The position numbers were made by a program, and so were the translations under genes. Positions 55,524 to 64,000 of a DNA stretch of 64,000 bases are shown here, piece after piece. The notes beneath the pieces were generated by a model. That model was not told the DNA's origin. It was given only the letters and a program-made list of their open reading frames with translations, and did no database searches. Origin of the DNA: Saccharospirillum sp. MSK14-1. Lineage in GTDB: Bacteria > Pseudomonadota > Gammaproteobacteria > Pseudomonadales > Natronospirillaceae. Position 1 is the first letter of the stretch; each line of letters opens with the position of its first letter. Location: the NCBI RefSeq assembly GCF_003054965.1, contig NZ_MIES01000020.1, positions 1-64,000 of the forward strand. Direction: 5' to 3'.

Positions 55524-56138
55524 ATGAACCATTCGGACACCCGCGCTCTGCCAACGGCCAGCCTTGAACAACTGTTCCATCAGGGGCGCTCGTTTTCTTA
55601 CTGGCAAGATAGAGCCGTGCCCGATGCATTATTGCGCGACCTTTATCAGCTGGTTTGCCTGGGGCCGACCAGTAAAAACTGCAGTCCGCTCCGGTTGGTT
55701 TTTCTACGCACGGAACACGCCAAACAAACCCTGTTACCGGCGTTAGCATCGGGCAATGTGGCCAAGGTGGAAGCCGCTCCAGTCACTGCCATTCTGGCTT
55801 ACGATCGTCGCTTTCACGATCAACTGCCAACACTGTTTCCACACGCTCAGGCAGCGCGTAACGACTTTGTCGGTAACGAGCCGCTGCGTGAAGAAACGGC
55901 GTTGCGGAATGCCAGCTTGCAAGGCGGTTATTTCATTATGGCGGCACGCGCCTTAGGTCTCGACTGCGGCCCGCTGTCCGGCTTCGATAACGATGCCGTT
56001 GATCGACTGTTTTTCAGTGACAGCGCCCACCACGCTTATCGCAGTAATTTTTTATGCAATCTCGGCTACGGCGATCGATCACAACTGCATGACCGTTTGC
56101 CACGATTGTCGTTTGAAGACTGCTGCCAACTGTTGTGA
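55524..56138 (+). CDS. RutE-family nitroreductase
   Basis: A 204-residue FMN protein related to RutE/HadB (malonic semialdehyde reductase type): LYQLVCLGPTSKNCSPLRLVFLRTEHAKQTLLPALASGNVAKVEAAPVTAILAYDRRFHDQLPTLFP, then QGGYFIMAARALGLDCGPLSGFDNDAVDRLFF and FLCNLGYGDRSQLHDRLPRLSFEDC. These blocks follow RutE in order. In RutE, the enzyme reduces malonic semialdehyde to 3-hydroxypropionate. It sits 9 nt after dctM, so it is the sixth gene of the LysR-linked cluster. Confidence 0.85.
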   Translation: MNHSDTRALPTASLEQLFHQGRSFSYWQDRAVPDALLRDLYQLVCLGPTSKNCSPLRLVFLRTEHAKQTLLPALASGNVAKVEAAPVTAILAYDRRFHDQLPTLFPHAQAARNDFVGNEPLREETALRNASLQGGYFIMAARALGLDCGPLSGFDNDAVDRLFFSDSAHHAYRSNFLCNLGYGDRSQLHDRLPRLSFEDCCQLL

Positions 56139-56363
56139 GGCCAATAAACAAAACCATAAACATTCATAGATCCACCAGTGGTCCAAAGGTGAAGTTCAGT
56201 CACTAAGGAGCGACGCCAATAAGTTCAGAGCGAGGTGGAAAGCCGCAGGAATAGCATCGCTATTTCAAAGTTTGACAACGAAGCGCTGGATTTATTGGCA
56301 AAGTGAACAGTGCCCGAATTTCGCGTTTGGACCACAACAAAACAACAACAAGAGGGTTATCCC

Positions 56364-57872
56364 ATGTGTCGTCTCTGTGATCATCGCAATCAAGCCCATG
56401 GCGCCGATAGCCGGCGTGACTTTCTGAAAATGGCCGCCGGTGGTGGCGATGCGCCTTTGCTCGCGCCCGGTGCAACCTCAGCCACAGTCGGGCAAGCGCA
56501 AGCGCTGCCACAAGGCGTCGGTGATACTGGGCGCCGCACATTGATTCGCGGCGGTTCCGTGTTAAGCATGGACGACAGCATTGGCGATTTTCCGGTGGGC
56601 GATGTACTGCTCGAAGGCAGCCGCATTGTCGAGGTCGCAGCACACATCGATGCACCCGATGCCGCCGTTATCGATGCCACTGGCAAAATTGTCATGCCCG
56701 GTTTTATCGATACCCATCATCACCAGTTTGAAACCGCGCTGCGTTCATTTCTGGTGAACGGCATTCTGATCAATGATGGCCAACCGCACAGCGAACAAAA
56801 CTATTACGAAACTATTTTGCAATCACTGTCGTTGCAATACCGCACCGAGGACGTCTACATCAACGAACTCTTTGGCGGTTTGTCACAGCTCGATACCGGT
56901 GTCACCAGTGTGATGGACGTAAGCCAGATTCACCATTCACCGGAACATTCCGACTCGGCCATTCAGGCACTGAGAGACACCGGCCGCCGCGCTGTATTCG
57001 GCTACTTTGAAGGCTGGGGCGACGATGCCCGCTACCCCGAAGATGCACGCCGCATTCGCAAAGAGCATTTCAGTTCCGACGATCAACTGACCACCATGAT
57101 CATGGGTGGTGAAATTTATTTGCCCGGCTATGAAAACGCCTGGCGTGTGGGTCGTGAACTGGGTCTGCCCATCGCCTTGCATGTGGTCGGTACCTTCGGC
57201 ATGGCACCCACGTTCGATCAGCTCGCCAGCGCGGGTGAATTTGGCCCGGACAATATTTTTATTCACATGACCGGCATGAGCGATATGGCCTGGCAAAAAG
57301 CCGCTGACGCCGGTGCCCATGTTTCGCTGTCGGTGCCGATTGAAATGACCATGCGTCATGGCATGCCACCGATTCAAAAATGCCTCGACCTGGGTTTGCA
57401 GCCGTCGTTATCAACGGATGTGGAATGCACCATGACCGCTGATCCGTTCACCCAGATGCGCTCAACGTTAACGCTGCAACGCGCTTTTATTAACGAAGCG
57501 GCCCTCGCCGGGGAAGAAAATTTACCAGCCTTGTTAACCGCACGTGACTGCCTGCGATTTGCCACCATCGAAGGCGCGCGTGGCTTAAAACTTGACCATA
57601 AAGTCGGTTCTTTAACCCCCGGCAAAGACGCCGATATTATTTTGCTCGATGCACAAGCCATGAATGTTGCGCCATTAAATAATGTACCCGGCGCTGTGGT
57701 GTCGCTGATGGATCGCAGCAACGTCGATACCGTATTGGTAGCGGGTAAACTTCGGAAATGGCAAGGCCGCCTGTTAAACGTCGACATTGAACATCTGCGC
57801 GCGGGTCTGGAAAACAGTCGCGATCATGTATTCGCGTCCGCCGGCATTGAGGTCGACCTGTTCCGATCCTGA
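56364..57872 (+). CDS. Amidohydrolase with twin-arginine-like N-terminus
   Basis: A 502-residue metal-dependent hydrolase of the cytosine deaminase/chlorohydrolase type. Metal ligands are visible in FIDTHHHQFETA (HxH), PIALHVVGTFG, NIFIHMTGMSD and the catalytic Asp in SLSTDVECTMTADPF. The N-terminus reads MCRLCDHRNQAHGADSRRDFLKMAAGGGDAP: a CxxC pair, then SRRDFLK as in Tat signals, but the hydrophobic stretch after it is broken by GGGD and weakly hydrophobic. Export is therefore doubtful. It starts 225 nt after the nitroreductase, so it may have its own promoter. Substrate unknown. Confidence 0.82.
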   Translation: MCRLCDHRNQAHGADSRRDFLKMAAGGGDAPLLAPGATSATVGQAQALPQGVGDTGRRTLIRGGSVLSMDDSIGDFPVGDVLLEGSRIVEVAAHIDAPDAAVIDATGKIVMPGFIDTHHHQFETALRSFLVNGILINDGQPHSEQNYYETILQSLSLQYRTEDVYINELFGGLSQLDTGVTSVMDVSQIHHSPEHSDSAIQALRDTGRRAVFGYFEGWGDDARYPEDARRIRKEHFSSDDQLTTMIMGGEIYLPGYENAWRVGRELGLPIALHVVGTFGMAPTFDQLASAGEFGPDNIFIHMTGMSDMAWQKAADAGAHVSLSVPIEMTMRHGMPPIQKCLDLGLQPSLSTDVECTMTADPFTQMRSTLTLQRAFINEAALAGEENLPALLTARDCLRFATIEGARGLKLDHKVGSLTPGKDADIILLDAQAMNVAPLNNVPGAVVSLMDRSNVDTVLVAGKLRKWQGRLLNVDIEHLRAGLENSRDHVFASAGIEVDLFRS

Positions 57873-57957
57873 AAGTTGTGCGGTCAGGCGTAGCAATTCG
57901 ACAAAAAAAAGCGGAGGATGCCATTCAAGCTATTTTTATTGCCACTCGGATCAGTGA

Positions 57958-58701
57958 ATGAAACAGTGGGTTGTATCACTATTCGTCATCCTTGCGCTGG
58001 CCGCTAAAGCCGATACGTTCAGCTTTGCGATAAACGATTTTCCACCCTTCGTTGATCGCAACGCCGAAGGCTTTGGTCTTGGGCCGCGCATTGTCCGTGC
58101 GGCTCTGGCCACCCAATCGCACGATGCTAACTTCATTTTTGTACCCTGGCCGCGCGCCTACCGCATGGCTCAGGAAGGTCAGATCGACGGCACCTTTCCC
58201 TGGACCAATCAAGGCGACCGCGCCGACCACTTTGCGCTCTCTGAACCCGTCTTTGAACACCAGTTCAGTCTGATATTCGCACCGGGCGAGGAACGTCACT
58301 GGCAGGAATTTTCCGATCTTGATGGGCTGCGATTCGGCAACGTGGTCGGTTACGAAATCGCTGTCGATTTTTATCAATGGATTGAACAAAGCGGACAATC
58401 ATTGGAAGTGGTGAACAGCGAGGAACTGTTGTTCCGCATGCTGGCTTACGGACGGTTTGATGTCGCTGCTTTCGATCAGGTTGCCGCCCGGGCTTACATC
58501 CGGGAGTTACACACAAAACTGCCCAGCGTGTCGGAATTGGTTATAGATGACCGCACTATTGGGCAAAGTGATACGGTGGTTTTAATGCCGTTGGACTCTT
58601 CACGTACGCAACGATTACAACGCGCGCTCGCCACTGGCTTGGCCACCATCCGGGCCAACGGCATTTATGCGCAGATCATGGCGGACTACAGCACCGATTA
58701 A
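57958..58701 (+). CDS. Periplasmic amino-acid-binding-type protein (SBP_bac_3)
   Basis: A 247-residue protein with a signal peptide (residues about 1-18, [15 protein letters not shown] before DTFSFAIN) and a class 3 solute-binding fold: [78 protein letters not shown] and [15 protein letters not shown]. Such proteins often serve as sensors near chemoreceptors or histidine kinases. No ABC transporter genes accompany it. Its stop overlaps by 4 nt the stop of the convergent PAS chemoreceptor gene. Confidence 0.85.
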   Translation: MKQWVVSLFVILALAAKADTFSFAINDFPPFVDRNAEGFGLGPRIVRAALATQSHDANFIFVPWPRAYRMAQEGQIDGTFPWTNQGDRADHFALSEPVFEHQFSLIFAPGEERHWQEFSDLDGLRFGNVVGYEIAVDFYQWIEQSGQSLEVVNSEELLFRMLAYGRFDVAAFDQVAARAYIRELHTKLPSVSELVIDDRTIGQSDTVVLMPLDSSRTQRLQRALATGLATIRANGIYAQIMADYSTD

Positions 58702-60464
58702 TCGGCCTTTCGTTCGCTGCTCAAGTCATTCAGCGTCGATGACAAAGCGCCCAGTAATTCCTGGTTTTTGCTCACCACCTGGTTAATTTCGCTGGCCGAT
58801 TCTCCCGCTTTTGCCGCCAGCGATCGCACTTCATCGGCCACCACCGCAAAACCACGGCCCGCTTCACCGGCACGCGCTGCTTCAATGGCCGCGTTCAAGG
58901 CCAACAAGTTGGTTTGTTCGGCAATACCATTAATGCTCGACACCATGCGATTGATGTTTTCACCCGATTGCAACAACTCGCCCATCACCGCTTCGCTGGT
59001 TTGCACCACCTTCATGCGTTCACTGATGTCGGTGCCGTACAGAATCACTTTGGTGACATCGCCCTGGCTGTCGCGCATGGCGGTAAAGGTGGCACCAATG
59101 CCCACCTGCTGTTGGTCAACCGAAACCACAATGTCGAGCTTAACGCTCTGGCCGTCCAATAATGTTTGGCGCTGTTGGTCGTCAAGATAGTTTTCCCAGG
59201 ACGACAACGCCTTCTCCAGAGCCTCGCGCTGCAAACCCCGGCTTTGTTGCAGGTAATCGTTCAATGCCTGCAACCGGCCATCGCGCGACCATTCAATCAA
59301 CACATTGGTTTCGTTGATCACCGCAAAGCGCGTTTGTGCTTCCAGTGCTTTCACTTTGACATCGGTAATATCGGCCATGATCACCACAAATCCGACGTGC
59401 GCTTTGCTCTGCGGATCGAACACCGGGTTCACCGTCGCCGAGACCCAGATGGGTGAATCGTCACTGCGGTGTACTTCCACTTCCTCGTAAAAGGGTCGGC
59501 GTGCATCCAGCTCGCCACGAATGCGGTCACGCGTCACCGGGCTGGTATTGGCACCGGCTAAAATCTCACTGGGTTTGCGATCTAACGTCTCATGCGCGCT
59601 GTAGCCGGTCATCCGGTTAAAGCCCGGGTTCACATACAGAATGCGGTGCTGAGCGTCGGTAATCATCACCGCGTTATCGGTTTCATCGGCCACCAGCGAT
59701 AGCAACCGGAACTGCTCACGCTTACGCACTTCAGCGGTAATGTCGTTGGCAAACTTGATGACTTTCACCACCCGGTTTTGGGCATCACGAATCGGGTTAT
59801 AGGTGGCGTGAATCCAGACATCAGAGCCATCTTTGGTAATACGTTTAAATTCCGCCGTTTTATGCTCGCCTTGACGCAAAGATTCCCAAAACGCTCGGTA
59901 ATCAGCGCTGTCGGCTTCGGTTTTATCAACAAACAAACGGTGATGCTGACCCTGGATTTCCGACAGCCGATAACCCATTAACTGCAGAAAATTATCGTTG
60001 GCGTTAACAATGGTGCCGTCGAGTTTAAATTCGATAACCGCTTGAACCTGACGGATCGCATCCAGCTGCGATTTTGCCTCCGCTTTGGCAGCAACCTGAG
60101 CGGTAACATCGGTCGCGAATTTAATAATGCGCTGCACCTTACCGCCGCGTACCACCGGCGTGTAGGTGGCGCGAATCCAGACTTCGGTGCCGTCTTTGGC
60201 AACGCGGTTAAAGGTGGCGGTTTTCGCCTCGCCTGCGGCCAGGTCGGCCCAGAACGTTTTATAGTCGGCACTGGCAGCCATGCCAGATTCAACGAACAGA
60301 CGATGGTGCTTACCGACGACTTCTTCGAGTCGGTAACCCATTAAATCGAGAAACAGCGGATTGGCCGTAATAATCGTGCCGTCAGGCTTAAACTGAATAA
60401 CCGCCTGAGAACTGTTAATGGCCTTTAAGACTGCATCTGCATCAGAGGTGATACCGAACTTCAT
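58698..60464 (-). CDS. Soluble multi-PAS chemoreceptor-like protein with short signalling domain
   Basis: A 588-residue cytoplasmic protein without membrane helices. Four PAS domains lie at about 10-120, 130-245, 255-370 and 375-480. The first two are close repeats sharing HHRLFV, SADYxxFW and the KDGxxVWIxATYxP block, so they arose by internal duplication. The methyl-accepting tip [38 protein letters not shown] follows at about 515, but only 60 residues remain after it. The helical hairpin is thus much shorter than in normal MCPs. The layout resembles BdlA-type biofilm dispersal proteins. Confidence 0.88.
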   Translation of the reverse strand: MKFGITSDADAVLKAINSSQAVIQFKPDGTIITANPLFLDLMGYRLEEVVGKHHRLFVESGMAASADYKTFWADLAAGEAKTATFNRVAKDGTEVWIRATYTPVVRGGKVQRIIKFATDVTAQVAAKAEAKSQLDAIRQVQAVIEFKLDGTIVNANDNFLQLMGYRLSEIQGQHHRLFVDKTEADSADYRAFWESLRQGEHKTAEFKRITKDGSDVWIHATYNPIRDAQNRVVKVIKFANDITAEVRKREQFRLLSLVADETDNAVMITDAQHRILYVNPGFNRMTGYSAHETLDRKPSEILAGANTSPVTRDRIRGELDARRPFYEEVEVHRSDDSPIWVSATVNPVFDPQSKAHVGFVVIMADITDVKVKALEAQTRFAVINETNVLIEWSRDGRLQALNDYLQQSRGLQREALEKALSSWENYLDDQQRQTLLDGQSVKLDIVVSVDQQQVGIGATFTAMRDSQGDVTKVILYGTDISERMKVVQTSEAVMGELLQSGENINRMVSSINGIAEQTNLLALNAAIEAARAGEAGRGFAVVADEVRSLAAKAGESASEINQVVSKNQELLGALSSTLNDLSSERKAD

Positions 60465-60618
60465 TCGCCAGGTTCCTAGTTAGAACATTAGAAAAATCAA
60501 ATACGCGTGGCAGTCTAGTTCAGACCATTATTCCAACCAGTACTTTTTTGTTCGATTTCTATACGGAGGGCCAAAGCGCCTCACACGGGCTTCTCCGGCG
60601 AGGCGCTCAAGCAGGAAA

Positions 60619-62310
60619 TTACACTTGGTAACCTTTCACGATGGCATCCAGATCCTGAACGGCCTTCGACAACTGTTGGCTGTAATCGCGCGCCGACCGG
60701 GTACCGGTCGCCGTTTCACTGGAAACGGTCACGATGCGTTGCATGTTCTCGTTAATGGTTTCCGACACCGAATTCTGCTCTTCGGCGGCGCTGGCAATTT
60801 GAGCGTTCTGACCGTTGATGGTGTTTACCGCCGCCAACACACTTTGCAACGCCGTTTCCACTTCGTGCGCTTCAGACACGGTGTCGTTGCTGCTGCCACG
60901 AATCGACTCAATCATGCGTGCCACTTCGCTGGAACCGCTCTGCAAACGGGTGACGATGGTTTCAATCTCTTCGGTCGATTGCTGACTGCGGCTGGCCAAC
61001 TGACGCACTTCATCGGCCACCACCGCAAAGCCTCGGCCGGCTTCACCGGCGCGCGCCGCCTCAATGGCCGCGTTCAGAGCCAGCAGGTTGGTCTGCTCGG
61101 CCACTTCGCGAATCACATCGAGCACCGCACCAATGGCGTCCGATTCCTTGCTCAGGTTTTGCGTGGCCGCCACGCCTTCGCTGACGCGATCGGCCATACC
61201 ATCAATCACCGCAATGGCCCGGCCCAGTTTCGACTGCGCATCTTCGGTCTGCTGCTGCGCATCGTTGGCCGCCGCGGCGGCATCGTTGGCCGAACGTGCC
61301 ACTTCCTGAGACGCTGCGGCCATTTCGTTAATGGCGGCCGCGGCCTGATCGCTTTCTTCTTGCTGGCTGATCACCCCGGTTTCGGTCTGGCTCAAAATGG
61401 CATCAAGCTTGGAGACCGACCCGTTGATATCGCCGGATGAGCGGTGAATCTGTTGCACCAGCGCCGTCACCTGATCGGCAAAGGCGTTAAAGCTGTGGCT
61501 TAGGTCGCCAATTTCGTCGCGGCTGCTGATCTCGATGCGCTGGGTTAAATCGCCATCGCCATTGGCAATGTCGTTCATGGCATGCACCACACGGTGCAGC
61601 GGGTTACTGATGCCCCGTGCCACCACCAGCGCCACCACGGCAATGCCCAACACGGCCAACACGGCGGCCGTCAACGAAATACCGGTGGCCCGAGTCAGGT
61701 GGCCCTGCACTTCATCGCGGGCGACGTTCAACTGCGCTTCCAGGCCATCGATATAAAAGCCGGTGCCAATCACCCAGTTCCAGTCCGGCAGATAAATCGC
61801 CTTGCTGATTTTTGGCGCCGGTACGCCTTCAGAATTGTTCCACCAGTAACGCGTTACGTCTTCGGAACCGGCGGTGGCTTTATCGACCATCGACTTGGAA
61901 AAACGCACGCCATTAACGTCTTCCAGATTGGCGTGGTTCTGGCCATCGAGCGCGGAGTTCGCGCCATGCGCCAGCATGTTTACCTTGTCGTCCATCACGA
62001 AGAAATACCCCGGCGCGCCGGAGTCGATGTAACGCAGCTTGCGCAGAATATTCAGCGCGCGTTCCTGGCGCTGGGATTCACTGCCCGACACATTACCTTC
62101 GTACAGATCGACAATGGCGGTGCGCGCCAGCGACAAATAGCTGTCCAGCTGAGCGCCATAGGTTTGCGACAGCGTCTGCTCAAAAGCACCGACCGATTCA
62201 GTGCCCATTTTGGACGCCTGACGCAGGTTAATGGCCGTCAGCAGCGCCGCCACCAAGACCAAAGGCACAATCGCCAGCACCAAAATGCGGGCGCGAATAT
62301 TCAAAGACAT
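60619..62310 (-). CDS. Methyl-accepting chemotaxis protein with single Cache domain
   Basis: A 563-residue chemoreceptor: TM1 (about 8-28), a periplasmic sCache_2-like domain (about 35-190, with [20 protein letters not shown] and [12 protein letters not shown]), TM2 (about 205-225), HAMP (about 228-280) and a methyl-accepting domain with the tip [37 protein letters not shown]. sCache_2 receptors often bind small carboxylates or C2-C3 acids. No pentapeptide for CheR binding is at the C-terminus. A 9-bp hairpin lies 49 nt upstream. Confidence 0.93.
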   Translation of the reverse strand: MSLNIRARILVLAIVPLVLVAALLTAINLRQASKMGTESVGAFEQTLSQTYGAQLDSYLSLARTAIVDLYEGNVSGSESQRQERALNILRKLRYIDSGAPGYFFVMDDKVNMLAHGANSALDGQNHANLEDVNGVRFSKSMVDKATAGSEDVTRYWWNNSEGVPAPKISKAIYLPDWNWVIGTGFYIDGLEAQLNVARDEVQGHLTRATGISLTAAVLAVLGIAVVALVVARGISNPLHRVVHAMNDIANGDGDLTQRIEISSRDEIGDLSHSFNAFADQVTALVQQIHRSSGDINGSVSKLDAILSQTETGVISQQEESDQAAAAINEMAAASQEVARSANDAAAAANDAQQQTEDAQSKLGRAIAVIDGMADRVSEGVAATQNLSKESDAIGAVLDVIREVAEQTNLLALNAAIEAARAGEAGRGFAVVADEVRQLASRSQQSTEEIETIVTRLQSGSSEVARMIESIRGSSNDTVSEAHEVETALQSVLAAVNTINGQNAQIASAAEEQNSVSETINENMQRIVTVSSETATGTRSARDYSQQLSKAVQDLDAIVKGYQV

Positions 62311-62358
62311 CCGTTACTCCTTTACACATTGAATATCCACCAGACACAGCCATTCCCG

Positions 62359-62381
62359 TTCGGCGACACACCGTCGCCGAA
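62359..62381 (-). other. Hairpin upstream of the Cache chemoreceptor gene
   Basis: TTCGGCGAC-ACACC-GTCGCCGAA is a perfect 9-bp inverted repeat in the likely 5' untranslated region of the chemoreceptor that starts at 62310. It may fold in the mRNA leader or act as an operator. Role unknown. Confidence 0.4.
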
Positions 62382-62786
62382 AATCAGTCATACCGGGCAT
62401 GATGGAGTCAGGGTGATCCCTGTTGTTATCACTTGAGTTATCACTTGAATGTTTGCTTGCGAAGCAAGGCGAAGGTCGATTGTTTTTTAATCAACCCGAC
62501 CGCCGGTCATCATCGATTCATGTCGGCCGAAGTCAACGAACCTTAATCGCCCAATCCGACCAAAACGCCAACCGGAACATCGGTCGATTTAACGTTAATC
62601 GTCAAATTACCGGCTTATGGCGCTCTGTAAGCGTTTACAGAATGGCTATAAGGCCCGTATAGAAACGTGTGCTAATAGAGAACGTCGCCGGTTTTACTAC
62701 CCAAGATGGCGATAATTTCGCCAATATACCGACGCTGATTTTTGCTGAACGCAGCGTCCCAGCCGCGCTTTTTTGGGGGGAGGACG
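62382..62786. other. Intergenic region between two chemoreceptor genes
   Basis: This 405-nt stretch holds no convincing gene. It contains the palindromes TTAACGTTAA at 62589-62598 and the LacI-type site at 62624-62641, which is reported separately. The promoter for the chemoreceptor ending at 60619 must lie here or in the hairpin region, but I cannot pick it. The 4 nt downstream of the 62787 stop lead into GC-rich sequence with a TTTTTTGGGGGG-like run at 62769-62779 (in plus sense). Confidence 0.5.
62624..62641. promoter_or_regulatory. LacI/GalR-type operator-like palindrome
   Basis: TCTGTAA-GCGT-TTACAGA has 7-bp perfect arms around a CG-containing centre. The core TGTAAGCGTTTACA fits the general LacI/GalR family operator pattern (TGTAANCGNTTACA). 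It is 314 nt upstream of the Cache chemoreceptor start and 146 nt after the end of the partial chemoreceptor. No LacI-family gene is in this window. Confidence 0.45.
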
Positions 62787-64000
62787 TTAATCCAAATGGA
62801 AACGGGTGACGCTGTTTTGCAGCTCGCTGGCCAGTTTCGCCAAACCGGCGCTGGCTACGCTGATTTCCTGCACCGCGGTTTCGGTTTCCGACGCCATCGA
62901 GGAAATGCGCGCCACGTGTGACGTTACCTCCGAGGCCACCGACGATTGCTCTTCCGAGGCACTGGCGATTTGCAGCGTAATATCCACAATTTGCTGCACT
63001 TCTTTGAGCGTATCGCGCAAGCGCTGGGCAGCCTCGGTGGACCGCTCGGCAATGGTCTGGGCGGAAGCGCTGCAATCGTCGGTGAGGGTGGCGGCTTCCT
63101 TCGACGACACCAGCAACGAATCGACGGTGTTGGCAATCTCGTCGGTTGCCGACTGAGTATTCTGCGCCAAACTGCGCACTTCGTCGGCCACCACCGCAAA
63201 GCCACGGCCATGTTCACCGGCCCGCGCCGCTTCGATGGCCGCGTTCAACGCCAGCAAGTTGGTTTGTTCGGCCACGCCTTTAATGGTTTCCAGAATGGCG
63301 TCGACGCCTTTCATTTCTTCACGCAACGCCTGAATGCGCGCGTTGGCATCGCGCAGGTCGTTGGACATCTGGTTAATGTCGCCCGACATCTGCACCACAT
63401 CATCCACGCCCTGATTCACTGCCTGGTGCGTGGTTTTTGCCACCTCGGCGGATTCGTTGGTGTTGCGCGTCACCTCATTGATGGCGCTGCTCATCTGTTC
63501 AATGGCGGTGGCCACCTGCTCGGTTTGCTCGTTCTGGCGATTCACGTTTTCCAGGGTGTGATCGGTAATGGCCGTCAGTTGTTGAGCCGATGACGCCTGC
63601 TGATCAGCCGCTTCAATGATGTGCTGCACCAACGAACGCAGGCCGTTCACCATCTCCTGCATGGAGCGATACACACCGCTGGTGGCCTCGTGGTTATCGT
63701 CGTGCAGCCGCAAATCGCCGTCGGCAATGGCAACCGCCACGCGTTGCAAATCGGCCGGTTCGCGACCCAGGGGTTTCAAAATACTGCGCGCGGTATAGAG
63801 CGCGATGCCGACCACAATCACCACTAAAACAGCCACGATGATCGCCGCGCTGACCAGCAATTGGTTCGCCGGTGCAAAGGCTTCCGCCTGATCTTGCTCG
63901 GCCACCAAAACCCAATCCAAACCGGCAATCGTTATGGGCGCGTAGGTGGATAACACCGTGCCGCCGCTGTAGTCGGTGCCGATCAGACTGCCGGTTTCTC
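62787..64000 (-). CDS. Methyl-accepting chemotaxis protein, C-terminal part (cut by window)
   Basis: The frame stays open to the window edge at 64000 (upstream residues [14 protein letters not shown]), so the start is outside. The visible part shows the end of a periplasmic dCache-like domain ([20 protein letters not shown]), TM2 ([21 protein letters not shown]), HAMP, and a methyl-accepting domain with the tip [37 protein letters not shown]. At least 404 residues are visible. 'STYAPI..LDWVL' near the membrane is typical of dCache receptors. Confidence 0.92.
   Translation of the reverse strand, partial: ETGSLIGTDYSGGTVLSTYAPITIAGLDWVLVAEQDQAEAFAPANQLLVSAAIIVAVLVVIVVGIALYTARSILKPLGREPADLQRVAVAIADGDLRLHDDNHEATSGVYRSMQEMVNGLRSLVQHIIEAADQQASSAQQLTAITDHTLENVNRQNEQTEQVATAIEQMSSAINEVTRNTNESAEVAKTTHQAVNQGVDDVVQMSGDINQMSNDLRDANARIQALREEMKGVDAILETIKGVAEQTNLLALNAAIEAARAGEHGRGFAVVADEVRSLAQNTQSATDEIANTVDSLLVSSKEAATLTDDCSASAQTIAERSTEAAQRLRDTLKEVQQIVDITLQIASASEEQSSVASEVTSHVARISSMASETETAVQEISVASAGLAKLASELQNSVTRFHLD

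Noticed and set aside
60625-62436. Long plus-strand open frames opposite the Cache chemoreceptor gene
   Set aside because: They mirror a well-conserved methyl-accepting protein on the minus strand and have no recognisable domain.

Overview
The window looks like chromosomal DNA of a free-living, motile, probably marine gammaproteobacterium. The tRNA-Tyr/Gly/Thr-tuf order next to SPOR-coaX-birA is the gammaproteobacterial arrangement, the polyamine genes match Pseudomonas spu/agu/puu layouts, and several chemoreceptors and a sigma-28-type promoter indicate flagella. Assignment to an Oceanospirillales-like lineage is inference. No insertion sequence, phage, plasmid or CRISPR signal was seen.

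Layout. 1-3025: the 5' end of tuf, three tRNA genes with a clear promoter, and the birA-coaX-SPOR operon, all on the minus strand. 3147-4923: a chemoreceptor with a FliA-type promoter, ending in a bidirectional terminator. 4936-17192: a polyamine region. The minus-strand operon is glutamate-polyamine ligase, aminotransferase and the potFGHI transporter. Divergent from it run gabD, a second glutamate-polyamine ligase, aguB and aguA. 17306-22193: YciC-like membrane proteins, an orphan antitoxin-like gene, an MFS transporter, a CBS protein, a UPF0178 protein and glyoxalase I. 22198-28410: a puuB-type oxidase, a YrhK protein, the aminotransferase-mmsA pair for beta-alanine, and puuC. 28627-35926: three large genes of unknown function, the least explained part of the window. 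35943-41392: a SRPBCC protein, a second puuB, puuR, small genes, wrbA and ligAB. 41640-48431: a hybrid histidine kinase, a diguanylate cyclase and a REC-PAS-GGDEF-EAL protein in one overlapping operon. 48432-57872: a LysR regulator divergent from a catabolic cluster with a citryl-CoA-lyase-like protein, a CoA transferase, an intradiol dioxygenase, a TRAP transporter, a nitroreductase and an amidohydrolase. 57958-64000: a periplasmic binding protein and three chemoreceptor-type proteins, the last cut by the window end.

How the genes fit together. Putrescine or spermidine is imported by PotFGHI, or putrescine is made from agmatine by AguA and AguB. It is then degraded by the gamma-glutamyl route (two ligases, two oxidases, PuuC) or by direct transamination, with GabD delivering succinate. 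The beta-alanine aminotransferase and MmsA would take the aminopropyl part of spermidine to acetyl-CoA. No gamma-glutamyl-GABA hydrolase (PuuD/SpuA) is in the window. The strongest candidate for an undescribed system is the three-gene locus 28627-35926, whose second and third proteins are distant paralogues of each other. The second candidate is the LysR-controlled ring-cleavage cluster, whose enzyme combination does not match a pathway I can name.
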